DNA from: Hemicordylus capensis
Taxonomy: Eukaryota; Chordata; Lepidosauria; Squamata; Cordylidae
DNA length: 64,000 bases
Assembly (NCBI RefSeq): GCF_027244095.1
Contig: NC_069658.1
Coordinates: 365,044,687-365,108,686 of the forward strand
Direction: 5' to 3'
How positions within the stretch are numbered: the stretch's first letter is position 1; each line of letters opens with the position of its first letter. A program made the translations under genes and the position numbers. A model generated the notes under the pieces. It was given only the letters and a program-made list of their open reading frames with translations, was not told the DNA's origin and searched no databases. This document shows positions 45,035 to 56,210 of this stretch, one piece after another.

Positions 45035-45245
45035 TTGTTTTGATGACTGTTTCAAAAGTCAGTTAAAGACCCATCATTTTAGCCTGGCTTTTAATGATGT
45101 CTAATTTTTAATTTTAATTTTAATCTGGTTTAAATGTTTTTATTTTATTTTAATTGTTTTATTATGGTGTTTTTTTTTTAATTATGTAAACTGCCCTGGG
45201 GCACTTTAGGAAGCATGGTATATAAATCAAATGAATGAATGTATA
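45035..45245 (+). mobile_element. L2-like LINE 3' end
   Basis: Begins aaaagtcagttaaagaccca then tttagcctggcttttaatga, typical of the C-terminal codons of L2 RT, followed by an A/T-rich UTR and taaactgccctggggcactt ... aagcatggtatataaatc with a (gaat)n tail. No coding capacity left. Confidence 0.6.
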
Positions 45246-45689
45246 GGAACTGAAAGCAGTCACCTGTTCACAAAGCAGCATCCTCACTCTGCATGGGCTT
45301 TGTTTGGCCTCAGAGACTGACATTTCATGCAGTGAGTGCCAATCCAATGCTTCTGCAGCACTTTAAACCTTGCCAGTGCTTCCACCAAAGGCAGAGGCTC
45401 CACGCCTAGGATGGTCTGTCCAAGAAGGTTATTGTATCCAACAGGATTCCAAGAAGCCTTGGAGGGATTTAGTGTTGGCTCTGCCAGTGATCCTGTTGAC
45501 GCCCTGTTGGAGAGAACTGGAACAGCCAACTTACCAGGACACGATCAGTCCCAAGTGTCTTCTCTGACCTGCTTCGAAACTGGCCCCTTGGTATACAAAA
45601 GAACTACGGGGGCTGAAGCAGCGAGGTAGATGGCTAGAGTACAAGTGGATAAAGGGGTCTGGAAAATGAGCTCTATGAAGAAGATATGA
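45246..45689. other. Intergenic, nothing recognised
   Basis: No exon or repeat family identified. Confidence 0.3.
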
Positions 45690-46225
45690 AGGAACTGGGC
45701 ATGTGAAGCTTTAACCTAGAGAAGAAGAGACTGAAGGGGGACATAATATCACCCTCCAGATATCTGAAAGACAGGCCTATCATGGATGACAGGTCTATCA
45801 ATGCCTACTGGTCTGATGGCTATAGGCCACCTCCAGCCTCAGAGGCAAGATGCCTCTAAATGTCAGGTGCAGAGGAGCAACTGCAGGAGAGAGGGCATGC
45901 CCTCACCTTTTGCGTGGGCTTCACAGTGGTGGTCCACTGTGGGAAATAGGTTGCTGGACTGGATGGGCCTTGGGTCTGATCCATCAAGGCTGTTCTAATG
46001 TCCTTCGTTCCTATGACTGTCATATAGAAGAGGACAAAGACTTGTTCTCTGTTGCCCCAGAAGGCAAGAATAGAAAACATTTGGCAGAGGCTTGGACAGT
46101 GGAGGACTCGCTTTTGCTAGAGATCTCCAAGCAGAGACTTGTCAGGGATGCTCTAGCTCTGGATTTCCTGCAGCAAGCAGGGGTTGGAGTATATAGCCTA
46201 TGAAGACCCTTCCCACTCTGTAGTT
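45690..46225 (+). mobile_element. CR1 LINE 3' UTR remnants
   Basis: Plus strand. aaggggacataatatcaccc, acaggcctatcatggatgac, ctataggccacctccagcct and gctggactggatgggccttg correspond to the 3' end of the CR1 copies at 43868 and 60361. A second CR1-type 3' segment (gcagagacttgtcaggg, ttcccactctgtagttctat) follows at 46080-46225, so two ends may be stacked. Confidence 0.65.
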
Positions 46226-46254
46226 CTATGATGCTATGCCCATGGTTCCTGATC

Positions 46255-46780
46255 CAGGCAGTGAGATATGCATGGATCTCCTAAACTGGACTGGGAGACT
46301 TGTCTCGGTCAAAAGGCAGGTTGCTGTAATCTGTGCCTGCTGAAGCTTCCACATAATCTATATAAACAGCTCCATGTACAGCAAATTACAGTGGTAAATC
46401 TTTGAGGTGACATGCGTATGGATGAGGAAGGGTGCCTGTGTTCTCCAATGCAAATCCCTGCCTATGTAGCAGGTGGCTAAAAAGATCCTCCTTGCTACAG
46501 GCTCTACTTGCAGTTCCAGAAGCAACCATACTTCCAGAAGGATTTTCAAGATGCAAGCCTGACCTCTCAGGGGTGGAGTCATCCCCTCAGTAACAGGAAG
46601 GAGGCTCTTGAGGTCACAGAGCACTCCAAGCAGCATCACATCTCTCTACTTTGGATTCCATTTCAGTTTGCTAGTTCTCAGTAAGTTGCCCATAAATGGG
46701 CATAATAGCAAAACTACTGTGGCAGAATCAGTCCACAAAGAAAAGTAGAGATGGATGTCATAAACACATCGAAGACTTGC
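46255..46780 (-). mobile_element. L2-clade LINE, degenerate
   Basis: Minus strand pieces GMTPPLRGQACILK, LLLELQVEPVARRIFLA and HVTSKIYHCNLLYMEL correspond to the L2 RT region VLLDP...QVEAVAR...TSRLDYCNALYVGLP. Strongly diverged; older than the copies at 33 and 41 kb. Cut on the right by a gypsy LTR at 46781. Confidence 0.7.
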
Positions 46781-47709
46781 TGTAGTGACCTGCCTCCCCT
46801 CCTTCTAAGGAGTTAACTGGAAGTGAACCCTTGTCTTGATTAACAGGCTGGTGAACTCCAGGACTCAGCCAATCAGCACGCCAGGTGGATGGGACCTAGA
46901 GAGCTGTTGCCAGGAAGAAGGGAGTTCTTGGTTAGGGAAGAAGCTAGGCTGGAGGTGCTGAGAAGGACATGTGGCCATGGTGGTTGGCTGTAGGAGAATA
47001 ACTCTGCAGTTCCTTGAAAGACAGAAGGGCAGGAAGCTTGAATTCTCATCAGGTGTTTGGTGAGTTCAAGGCAAGGAACCAGGGCCTATAGCTTCGGGAT
47101 GTTTAGTCTAGCAAAAAGTTTGTTTAGTCAGACTTTGCATTAGGGATGTTATATTTATTTATTTATTGTTGCATTTATATACCGCCTTTCGTTAAAAGAC
47201 AACCCCAAGGCGGTGTGTGTGTGGTGTGTGTGCTTTTGCATATTCCTGATATTGTTCTATTATTGTTTACCTGTAATGTAATTAAAATAAGAAACACTAG
47301 CCTATGCCCACCCTACCTAGGGTGTTGCAATAGACTATAAACATTTAAGCGTGCACTAAGACAGCCTATTTTTGTAATCCTACTAAGTATTCTTAACTGT
47401 ATTTAAAGCTGAGAAAGCCTCAGACGGAAGCAATCTGTAGTAATTGAATAAAACTAGTTTTTAAAGTTCTTTTCTTTTTACATGCCTCTCTGAGTTGGTT
47501 TTTCACTCAGGTAAAGGTGGGGACTGAGGAGGGATTCCTCTGGTGCAAACATGTCCTTAGATGTTCAGCAGCTATCATTTTTCTCACCATGTGTAGGCTT
47601 CAAGGTGGAAGACTTTTGTTCTTATCCAATAGCAACATAAAGAGAGTTTTCCTTGGGATTCCACCCCAAGCCTAGGAAGGTTCAAGCTCTGCTGATAAGA
47701 GATTGTACA
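46781..47709 (+). mobile_element. Ty3/gypsy LTR, apparently solo, with an L2 fragment inside
   Basis: Runs TGTAGTGACC ... GATTGTACA and aligns along its length with the LTR of the gypsy fossil at 61422-62435 (minus strand). It carries a gaataaaact polyadenylation motif near 47449. An L2 3' end (ataccgcctttcgttaaaag, 47149-47213) is inserted. No internal region adjoins it, so it looks like a solo LTR left by recombination. Flanking pentamers do not match, so ends are tentative. Old, non-coding. Confidence 0.7.
47149..47213 (-). mobile_element. L2 LINE 3'-end fragment inside a gypsy LTR
   Basis: atatttatttatttattgtt leader and ccgcctttcgttaaaagaca are the same as the 3' end of the L2 at 33033. 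The gypsy LTR continues on both sides, so this insertion is later. Confidence 0.75.
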
Positions 47710-48652
47710 TAGGAAAGACATGTTTTACTGTAGCCACAAAACAGGACAAGGCTATGCAGGTGTAGGAGATGGGGCTGTGCAGAAGATCAGATCCAGTTTT
47801 CTGGACTGGACCTGATCATCTAGCATTGGAGGCAACTTGGAACTCAGGAGTCCAATCATGAAGCTGGGCAGTTCCACATAACCGAAGGCTGGAGATGCAG
47901 CAAGCTCAAACAACACATTGCTTCCAGCAACTTGTTCCTTGCCTGTTGACTGATTTATAGTCCTTGACTAATTGCTCTTCTCCTCTGGCCAGCTGTTAGA
48001 GATTCAGTGTTTATCTTCCCTGTTAAGGAGGCACTGACTCCTTCTGAGTGTCTGCACCTGCTGTCGGCATTTTGCACATCTCCGCTCTTGGGGGGTTAAT
48101 GGTTGATCGTCCTCTGGCTCAGAGTTTGACACACACACCCCCGTCTCTTCTGCTCCTAACGGGCTTTCTTGTCCTAAACCTTCGCCCTGGCCTGTCTCAG
48201 CTACCTCCTGCGGCCTGACACCTGAGCTCTTCCCCTCAGCTTCTCCCGCTGCTGGAGGGTAGCCAGTCTCCAACTCCTCTTTGCTATCCGTGGGCAAGAG
48301 CATGACACATGTGGGGTAAGAATCCTCCCTCGACCAGTCTCACAGAACAGGTTCTACAGAAAAACCAAAGGTCACAGCTGCTGAGGGAAACAGGCAGCTT
48401 CATTTTCTCTTTGCCTGGCCTACCTTTGTCTCCGTTTGTACCCAGTTTGCCTGAGGTAAGCCAGGCAAGGGTGGCTCCAGAAATATGTGTGTGGGAGGGT
48501 TGACAAGTGCCTCTTCAGACAAGCAGTTTGCCCCCACACCTGCACCCCATTTCTGTTACAGAAACATAACATGCAGCACACAGATGGTCTCCTGACACCA
48601 GGAGCTCCCTCAGGGTGAGGAAGGTGGCACTCCCACAGAGGAGGGGACAGAG

Positions 48653-48654
<2 letters not shown>
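47710..48654 (-). other. Unassigned region with a 99-codon acidic frame
   Basis: The minus-strand frame 48004-48303 reads ELETGYPPAAGEAEG, SNSEPEDDQPLTPQERRCAK and CRQQVQTLRRSQCL: rich in E, D, P and Q with a CxxC-like cluster. No family recognised. Downstream on the same strand is a TATA-like ctataaatcag near 47955. This could be part of an LTR element or a lost gene; neither is supported. Confidence 0.3.

Positions 48655-48712
<58 letters not shown>
48655..48712. repeat. (GT)29 microsatellite
   Basis: 58 bp of perfect GT dinucleotide. The longest pure simple repeat in the window and probably length-variable between individuals. Confidence 0.95.
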
Positions 48713-48715
<3 letters not shown>

Positions 48716-49842
48716 CTATGTTTCCTATCTGGAAGAGACAGAGAGAAGTAGATGTGTTTTAGCTGAAGGTACCTTGGGGTGCTTTGATGGGAACCTGTTG
48801 TGGGGTAGAGCATCTGCAGCCTTGTAGGAATGCCTGCTGTTTGCCTCCACTTATGCTCTCCTTGTACACTTGTAAATAAAACAAATATAACAAAATATAC
48901 GACAAATCTCTCATCCAAATGAAGCCAACTCTGGGGAGCACTGCCCCAGGACTTCTCACCCCTCAGAGGAGCATGCAACCGTATACTGACCATTGAGCTT
49001 ATAGTCAGTTTGGAATCTGGACATTTACTTTCTCTGTGGTGAATTTCTTAGAGTAGAGACTCTACTTGCTCTGCTGTATCATTTGACCCACCAGCCCCTT
49101 TTGCTCTAAACATGCTCCAGCTGTCTTGGCAATTCCATCTATGGAGACAAAGTTTAACCAAACTCTGACCTCAGAGTACTGCATTTTGCTACAGCATTGG
49201 GTTGCCAACTAGAGACTTTTATGGAGGATATGTGACTATTGCGGGGTGTGTGTGTGTCAAAAGACTTTTTTTGCATTAGGATGAATAGAGACTATTCCAA
49301 GGACCAAACAATTTTAATTTTTTTGCATGTGTTATGGTGTCCAAGTTCTGGGGAGCAGCTGGAACATTTTGTTCACTCAGAACACTTTGCTCTCATGAGC
49401 AGCTTCTCTTTGGCTGCATTCGCATGTAATGTGGAGCTGCAGGCCCAATGGACCTGCGGGTTCCACTCGCCCTGCTCTCCCATCCAAATTAGATGTCTCT
49501 GGATGTAACAGAGAGCTCCATCTCTGCAGTCAGCAAGACTGAAGAGTGATGAGAAACTGGCTGCCTGGGTGGTTGTACACATTCAGACGTACACAAACTT
49601 TTACCAGAGGCCCCTTCAACTCAGGTTTCATGTTTCGTCTGAATGCAGCTCTGTCTCCTTTCCCTGCCAGCATCCTACTGACCATCCATAGAGTGTGGAA
49701 GCCAGAATGGAGTTTGTGCTTCAGTGGCAGGTTGCAGTGCCAAGTGATGCAGGAGCACGGATAGGTGGGCCCACAAGGTGCAGCTTGCTTCCATCACATG
49801 GTGGCAGTAGTGGTGGCACTGAGAAGTTAGCAGGTATCTAAA
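48713..49842. other. Intergenic, nothing firm
   Basis: ggctgcattcgcatgtaatg near 49411 and cgtctgaatgcagc near 49637 are inverted with respect to each other and may bound a small DNA element of the ATTCAGAC type. No exon supported. Confidence 0.35.
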
Positions 49843-50070
49843 TAACTTTACTCAGTTAGCAGCTACCCCGAAAAAAGCCCCTTTTATTCTGTTTATCATG
49901 GGGAGAGCAAGTGGCCCTATCCAACCCCAGCACAGCATTCCTTCCGTGGCTGATGCTGGTGTTACCTTGCGTTTCTTTTTAGACTGTGGGCCTTTGGGGA
50001 CATCTTATTATTTATTTGTCTTTGAAAACCACTGTGAAATCTTCTGTTGAAAAGCCATATATTAATGTGT
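49843..50070 (+). repeat. Family A repeat, plus strand
   Basis: Contains actcagttagcagctacccc, gcaagtggccctatccaacc, ccgtggctgatgctggtgtt and agactgtgggcctttgggga, ending in ccactgtgaaatcttctgtt and a worn tail. Confidence 0.65.
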
Positions 50071-50225
50071 GCAGTTGCGCAACAGCACTGTTATGCAAAC
50101 GTGAGAAACTGTGCAAGCGCAATTGCGTGATCAACAGCCACTGGAAACAATGAACTGTTGGCTGCATGATTGTGTTTGTGCAATTTCCTGCATTTTGCAC
50201 AACTGCGTTCATGTTCTGCTACAAG
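50071..50225. mobile_element. Possible fold-back MITE
   Basis: gtgcagttgcgcaacagc on the left faces ttttgcacaactgcgttc on the right in inverted orientation. Abuts the end of the family A repeat. Target duplication not found. Confidence 0.4.
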
Positions 50226-51130
50226 CCAAATTGAATCTTGCACAATATGTCAGCCAGGCAATTTAAATTTTGAGTTTCTCCAGATGAGGAAACAAGGCTG
50301 TGAATTAGGAGGAGCAAAGAGTTACTATGAGCTGTGGCAACTTTTGAAGGAGACTAGTGCAAGAATGATCAGCATTTTCTCCTCATTGGCAAGTTCACAA
50401 ATTATGTCTCTAGATGAACTAAAGCCTTCCTCTCCCAACACACGTTGGCTCGTGGTGAAGAAAATATTCACACATTTACTGTAGTAGGCCCCCAAATCTC
50501 CAAATCAACATTAATTGCAGGCGGAGTGTGGGGGGATGACACAGAATGGAATATGCACCTCAGGGCGTGCAGAAGAATAGAAAACCTGAAACTGGTTGTC
50601 AGGGATATTGATTTATGAGCTTTGGAACTTAGAAGAATCTTTTGTGATACTCATAGGGCACGCTAGTTCATACCCCTTTATCTCAAAATGAACGAGAATA
50701 GCGGAAAGGTAGTTTTTTCCTTTCCCCCAGAAAAGGCATGTGACCTGTTTCGAAATATTTGTCCGACACATCTGTCCTTGCACAGAAATGGGTGTTCCCC
50801 TGTCTTAAAACAGCAGCATACACTTGAGCCTCCTAAACTAACATGAAAGGCGGGCTGCAGTCATTAAAGGAATAGAATAACGACATACATAGAAACAAGA
50901 ACTTAGGTCATTGGTGTGCTGTGATAGCATGATTTGTTAACAGTGTCATGGATTCTATTTAAACCTGTTACCTTTTAACCACCACTCATACATTACACTG
51001 GTGTGTAGGGACAGGAAGAAAATGTGCACCAATTATTCCTTTTTCTTTCAGCTCTGACCATGTTCTTCTGAATGTCCACACATGAAAGACTACCATGGAA
51101 TTTATATAATTAATTCTCTAAGTCGGCCAG
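50226..51130. other. Intergenic, nothing recognised
   Basis: No exon or repeat family identified. Confidence 0.35.
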
Positions 51131-51345
51131 ATGTGTGTGGCGGGCGGAAATGTGTGGGGATGTGGGGCTGCGTGCAGATGTGGCGGCGGAGGCAGGCCCA
51201 GGCCCAGGCCTGGTTGCCGGGGGTGGGGGGAGAGAAGGGAAGCTGAAGTGGGCGGCAGGGGCAGGGGCAGGGGCGGCTCCGGCCATGGTGGGGAGTCAGT
51301 GGCGGCTGGGAGGCGGAGGTTAGGGGACCTCTCTCTTTCTCTGGC
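51131..51345. other. GC-rich, CpG-containing block
   Basis: Purine-rich G clusters (gggggtggggggag, ggcaggggcaggggcagggg), several CpGs. The G runs could form a quadruplex. No gene starts here that I can recognise, and the right side carries gccgcattcagacgtaa, which suggests transposon sequence and not a promoter. Confidence 0.4.
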
Positions 51346-51465
51346 CGCATTCAGACGTAATTGCTAACTTCAGTTACATAATTGCTAACTTCACTCATCC
51401 AGACCCAAGAGAATTCCTTCCATCCAGCAGCTTGCTGCCGGCTGGGCTGGCAGTCTCATAAGGGA

Positions 51466-51870
51466 TTTGTTTGTTTGTTTGTTTGTTTGTTTGTTTGTTT
51501 GTTTGTTTGTTTGTTTGTTTGTTTATTAAAACTTCCTATATACTACCTCCTCCAAAGACTCTAGGCGGTGAACAACAGAAATACCAACAACAATCAATCA
51601 ATCCATTTTTAAAAAAAATATTAAAGGGCAAATGCCAGACAAAACTGGTGGGTCTTAAGAAGGGGCTTAAAAGCAGCGAGGGAGGGGGCTGAACAAATTG
51701 GGGGGGAGTGTTCCAAAGAAGAGGGGCAACCACAGAGAAGGCCCTCCTATGGGGCCAGGCACCACACGCTACACCAGGGCCCAGGACATTAAGGAGGGCC
51801 AGCCCCTTATGGATGTGGGGATGTAGACTGGTTTTGCCTATAAAAGGGCACATCCCCACCCGTGTATTGT
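51466..51870 (-). mobile_element. L2 LINE 3' fragment with a (tttg)n tail
   Basis: Starts with about fifteen tttg units (51466-51524), the tail of a minus-strand L2. Then ctcctccaaagactctaggcg, the same 3' UTR type as at 26435, and coding remnants on the minus strand (RRAFSVVAPLLWNTPPQF). 5'-truncated and degenerate. Confidence 0.75.
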
Positions 51871-52109
51871 GAGCTCACGAGAATAGCCAGCCCACTTAAC
51901 CTCCAGGGAATCCAAGGGGCCCCTTGCTTTAGTGGGGCTCCCAACTCTCTTAGTTATAGATAATATTCTCCACTACCTCCCCTCTCTCCAAAACTCTCTG
52001 AAGCTTTGCACAAGCCCCAGAAGAGATCCTGTTTTCCCATGTGCCATAGCATGGCCACGTGCGCAGCTATGTACTACACCAACGGGACCATGTATTTACA
52101 CAAATTTCA

Positions 52110-53020
52110 AAATCCCTGGTCCACTCAAGCTGTATGCCATATGCAGATAGGCGGGCATGGGGAATTGCAGGAGAAGGCACTTCCCACTTCTCCTCCAGCA
52201 CCAGGGCAGTAGGGTTGACTGCAGGGGCCGCAGGTGAGGGTGCACCTGTGCACAGTGCAGATGGCCAATCGGGGGGCTTATTTCTGCAGCACCGTGGCCA
52301 CTATCTCCGGGATCACGAAAGCAGTCTCTGGGATACCCCTGCCCACCGCTTCCCAACACACAGCAACACAGCACAGCTCTACTTAGAGCACCGATGGCCT
52401 GACATTCTCATGAGCAGGCATAGTCTGCATGGGCTGTGGTGCCCATCATTGGCACAGAGGAAGTATCGCTTCAAAATCTGAAGTGATTCTGATCCTGCTG
52501 GCCCTGCGCATGAGTAAGCCTGGGTTGTAACCCACCCACCCCTGGGAAGTAGCTGGGCCCTACTTCCCACCCTTTCTTTGTAAAAACAGAACAGATCCCA
52601 CTAAACCCTCCCACCCTCCTTCCTTCCGTGGGCAGACATTTGCAGGCACCCAGAGGACATCTAGATGCTCCATATGGGAGCTGAGGGGGAGGCACTGAGA
52701 TGGACCTTTACACCCTATCATGATCCTGGGTCCTGCTCCGTCTGTGTGCCATATGCACATCTGTATGTGTGGAGAATCACAGGAGAGGGGAGCCCCCATT
52801 CTCCGGCCACCCTGGGACAGTGAGGCGGTCATTCTGGGGTGCTGGGAAGGGTGCATATGTACACATGGGGGGGCATGCTGGCAGGCGGCATGGTTTAGCA
52901 GGAGCTTGTCTGCAGTCCCCAAGACTAGGAGAGCAGTCTCTGGGGTAGCCCTCTCCATGCCTTGCCTGCACATGGCATCCTGGCTCTGTTCAGAGCCCCC
53001 ATGGCCTGACACTCTTGTGT
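52110..53020. repeat. Two diverged direct copies of an unidentified sequence, about 620 bp apart
   Basis: Blocks recur in the same order: tgccatatgcaga / tgccatatgcaca (52135, 52749); gcagtctctggg (52321, 52932); atggcctgacattct / atggcctgacactct (52394, 53000). Spacing is about 610-620 bp each time, suggesting an old tandem duplication with a 52410-52735 spacer. No coding homology recognised. Confidence 0.5.
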
Positions 53021-53706
53021 GAGATTTGTTGTTCCCCATTCCAGGCATTTCTCTCCCCACCGCCCCGCAATGGTCCTTCTCATGAGTAGTCTGAGGGTGT
53101 CCACATGGCCTTTCCCTTTCATGCGAGCCTTCTGTGAGCCCTGGGTCAGGTGGCTGGATCCTTGGGTCTCAGTTGACCCAAGACTGACCCTAGTGCCCCC
53201 AAGCTTGTGGGGGCACAAACTGCAAAAAGGGGAAGGGGCTGGGCTCCCCTCCCCCAACCTCCCCCCCCCCCGGGCAAAATATCCCCCTCCTGGAGCTGTG
53301 ATGGGATGCCCCGCTTAAGTTGCCACTTGGAGTATGTTTGCTTGTGAACGTGCATGACTGTTGCCTCCTTCTCAGGGAGCAGAGCACTTCGTGCCCATCC
53401 TGTCATCCCATGCCCTTGCCCTACCGCTTGCCAGGTGAGGGAAGCCAGGGACAGAGTGGGAACTAGGGATGCCTCCGTGCGACTGTGCAGGCTGACAAGT
53501 CCAGGATGGAGTGTGTTACCATCCTTGTAGCCTGGCAACTCCATAGCTGCATAGCTGACAAGAGGGTCAGAACTAGTTTTCCGAGAGGCTACCATCAAGA
53601 AGCACCAAAAGCATGGAGCAGCGGAGTCCCTGGGTGGGTCTATGCCCCCACCTCTATGATAGGGATTTGGAAATCGGCGCAAAACCGTGGTTTTAGCTGT
53701 GTCAGC
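53021..53706. other. Intergenic, nothing recognised
   Basis: Contains a C run at 53261-53272. No exon supported; open frames are by-products of GC content. Confidence 0.35.
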
Positions 53707-53911
53707 AGTCAGACGTAATGCCTCAGCAGCAAAACCTCACTTGTTGGCGGTGAAACTTAGAAATAACCAAAAGTTCCAAATGGAGTTTGGCAAGGAAAAC
53801 CAGAGTTCGCTTTGGGGCCGTAACTGCAGTTTCACATGTTCGGGCATAACAGAGTTACAACTGTGGCCAGGTTTAACTGCAGTTAGCCGTTGTGTCTGAA
53901 TGTAGTCTCTG
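53707..53911. mobile_element. Possible ATTCAGAC-type MITE
   Basis: cagtcagacgtaatgcctca on the left; the right end on the minus strand is cattcagacacaacggctaa. Inverted similarity continues weakly inward (ctgcagtt pairs). About 205 bp, non-coding, no target duplication resolved. Confidence 0.45.
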
Positions 53912-54532
53912 AGTGCATGCCTCGGTTTCCTGTGAAGTGAGAGCATCGTGCTCTTCCCTTTCACCATATGAATACTTTGAAACTGTATAGTTATGTGCGC
54001 TGCATTTGCTGAACAAGTTTCCATACACTAAATCCAATGATCTTTCATCATGGGACAGTGTCCATTGGAGCAAAGCTCTTGCTGTTTAGAGAATGGCCAT
54101 ATGGGGGCATGAAGATCTGTGGCTTTCCTGCTGCCCCTCCCATCACATCCCGATCATCTCCTCCCCCACCTCATAAACAGTGAATAGCCTTCCCATTGTG
54201 TCATAGCTCTCCGCACAAGCCCATATTTGCACAATGCTAGCAGCTCACAGGATGCCGCAGCCTAAAGGGCTTATTTTAACCTTGTTGGAAAAGAACATTG
54301 TTTGGTGGGAATTAGACTCCCAGATCTCTAAAAAGGGCAAAATGGAAAGCGCCTAATTCTTCTGACTCCATGGGTTGCATAAACACAGAGACAAGTCCCA
54401 TCTGGAGAGGGCAAGGAGAAATGTCTCACTGGCACCCAGAGGAGGTCAAGGCCCTCTCCTGGACATTCATCAGCAGTGTCAGTAGGACAGGGAAGGAGTC
54501 TCGTTCACATTCCCTGGCAGAGTTATCTGCTG

Positions 54533-54846
54533 AGAGGAGGGTTGGTCTTGTGGTAGCAAGCATAAATTGTCCCCTTTGTTAAGCAGGGTCTATCCTGGTT
54601 TGCATTTGAATGGGAGACGACATTTGTGAGCACCCTAAGATATTGCCCTTAGGGGATGGGGTCACTCTGGGAAGAGCACTTGCATGTTTGCAGGCAGAAG
54701 GCTCCAAGTTCCCTCCCTGACACCTCCAAGATAGGAGTGACTCCTGCCTGCAACCTTGGAGAAGCCGCTGCCAGTCTGTGTAGACAGTACTGAGCTAGAT
54801 GGACCAATGATCTGACTCAGTATAAGGCAGCTTCCTATGTTCCTCT
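54533..54846 (+). repeat. Dimeric 5S/tRNA SINE, plus strand
   Basis: Blocks in order: gttggtcttgtggtagcaag; 5S-like ttaagcagggtctatcctgg and gaatgggagacga; agatattgcccttagggga; tRNA-like ggtcactctgggaagagc and aagttccctccctgac; gccgctgccagtctgtgtag; ctgactcagtataaggcagc. Full length, about 314 bp. Confidence 0.8.
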
Positions 54847-55364
54847 GTTCTCCCACGTGATTCTCACTGAGAGTTAGAATTTCTATCTCTTATTAATGAA
54901 AAATAATTATGAATGATGGGAGAAGTGTAAGCATTCTTTAGCTGTAATGCTGGACATAGTTGTCATTTCTTTGTGCAAGTAACACCAGTGCCCAACAGCT
55001 AGCGTCTGGATGCATGGGAGTTGAGACTTTTGATTTCCAGCCTTACATTTACCAGTCACTTGCTGTGTAGCATGCATGTTAAAATGTTAAAATACCACAT
55101 TATCAGACACAGCACACATCCATGAGGTGAACATAAAGGCTGTACAAGATTGCCATAATTTGCACCCAGAAAAAAACTCACAGAAGCCTTTGGCACATTT
55201 TCTTTTCAACCAGGGCAACTGTGAACAGCATATACACATGCACAAACAAAGAGAACATTATCCAGTCTGATTCCTCCAAACAACCAGGATAAAAAACTTG
55301 CCAAATGTGCAGCCCTTTCTTGCCTCCTGTGTGGCCTCAGTGCATTCTGGGTCCAGAAAATGGT
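54847..55364. other. Intergenic, nothing recognised
   Basis: No exon or repeat family identified. Confidence 0.35.
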
Positions 55365-55660
55365 TTGCAGTCCACTACTGAAGCTAAGCAGATGCTATCC
55401 TGTAAGTTACTTGAGTGGGAGGGACCTCATGGAAGCCACTTGCTGTTCTCTGGAGGATTCTCCTCTGCTAAGTGAGCAAAGAGGCACCTTTTAAAAGCGG
55501 TGATTCTCTTTATTTATCAGGGGGGAGAGCAACTGGCCCTATCCATCCCCAGCACAGCATCCCTCCAGTGACTGTTGCTGGTGTCTATCTTACGTGAGTT
55601 TTTAGATTGGGGACAGGGAGCCACTTTGTTTGTTTGTTTATATCTATGTAAAAATTTTAA
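55365..55660 (+). repeat. 5S-rRNA-like head joined to a family A repeat
   Basis: 55373-55430 reads ctactgaagctaagcagatg and gttacttgagtgggaggg, matching the 5S A-box and C-box at the natural spacing. It is followed at about 55465 by the family A head (ctctgctaagtgagcaaaga) and its body to 55660. No tRNA unit follows, unlike the dimeric SINEs. It may be a second 5S-derived SINE or a chance junction. Confidence 0.55.
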
Positions 55661-55947
55661 ATCCATGATGTCAATGCGGGGTGGAGGGGACATTGGTGGG
55701 AAACCACAATGACATTACTGCACTACCATAATCAAAGAATGCTCAAGTATTCTATGCCACAGCTACGATACAGGGCAGAGAGTATGCGTAGAAATAATAT
55801 ATTTAATTACTTCTAAGCATAATCTCTGCCTTGTGTCATAGCGGTGATTTTTCTTTCTATTGATTTCATTTCCTTCACAGATGGAGGCTTCAGAATATTT
55901 CCAAAGTGCGTTGAGAGCAATAAAAATGGAATGATTGATTAGACAGT

Positions 55948-56207
55948 AGTTGACATCCTGCACAGCGAGCCACCCATCCAAGAGGGAAATGCACTTGCTG
56001 CTTCCGAGCCAGCCAAGAGCACATCTTTGCAGCTTCCGGCTGGTCCATGTCCCCAATGGGGGTAGGTTGCAGCTGCAATGATGCACAGCTTCAGAGGCAT
56101 GGAGCAGCCTCTGCCTTCAGAAGCTGCATGGAGAGGCTCTTGGCTGACTCGGAAGCAGTGAGCATGCATCCCCCTTGGATGTGGGGCTTGCTGTGCAGTA
56201 TGTCAAT
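55948..56207. mobile_element. Fold-back element with 85-bp arms
   Basis: Left arm tgacatcctgcacagcgagc ... ctgcttccgagccagccaag (55949-56036); right arm, read in reverse, tgacatactgcacagcaagc ... ctgcttccgagtcagccaag (56121-56204). Arms match well, loop about 85 bp. Ends at the target duplication of the hAT element 56211-56423. Confidence 0.65.
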
Positions 56208-56210
56208 CAG

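Noticed and set aside
48610-48993. Frame with a long His-Thr (or Cys-Val) repeat
   Set aside because: Product of the (GT)29 microsatellite.
51131-51345. CpG-island promoter of a gene
   Set aside because: Short, G-run dominated, with transposon-like sequence at its right edge and no exon nearby.
52560-53060. 166-codon minus-strand frame
   Set aside because: No recognisable domain, lies across the junction of a tandem duplication, and has no splice or conservation support.
54570-54650. 5S rRNA gene
   Set aside because: Only the internal-promoter part resembles 5S; the flanks are SINE sequence and three copies share them.
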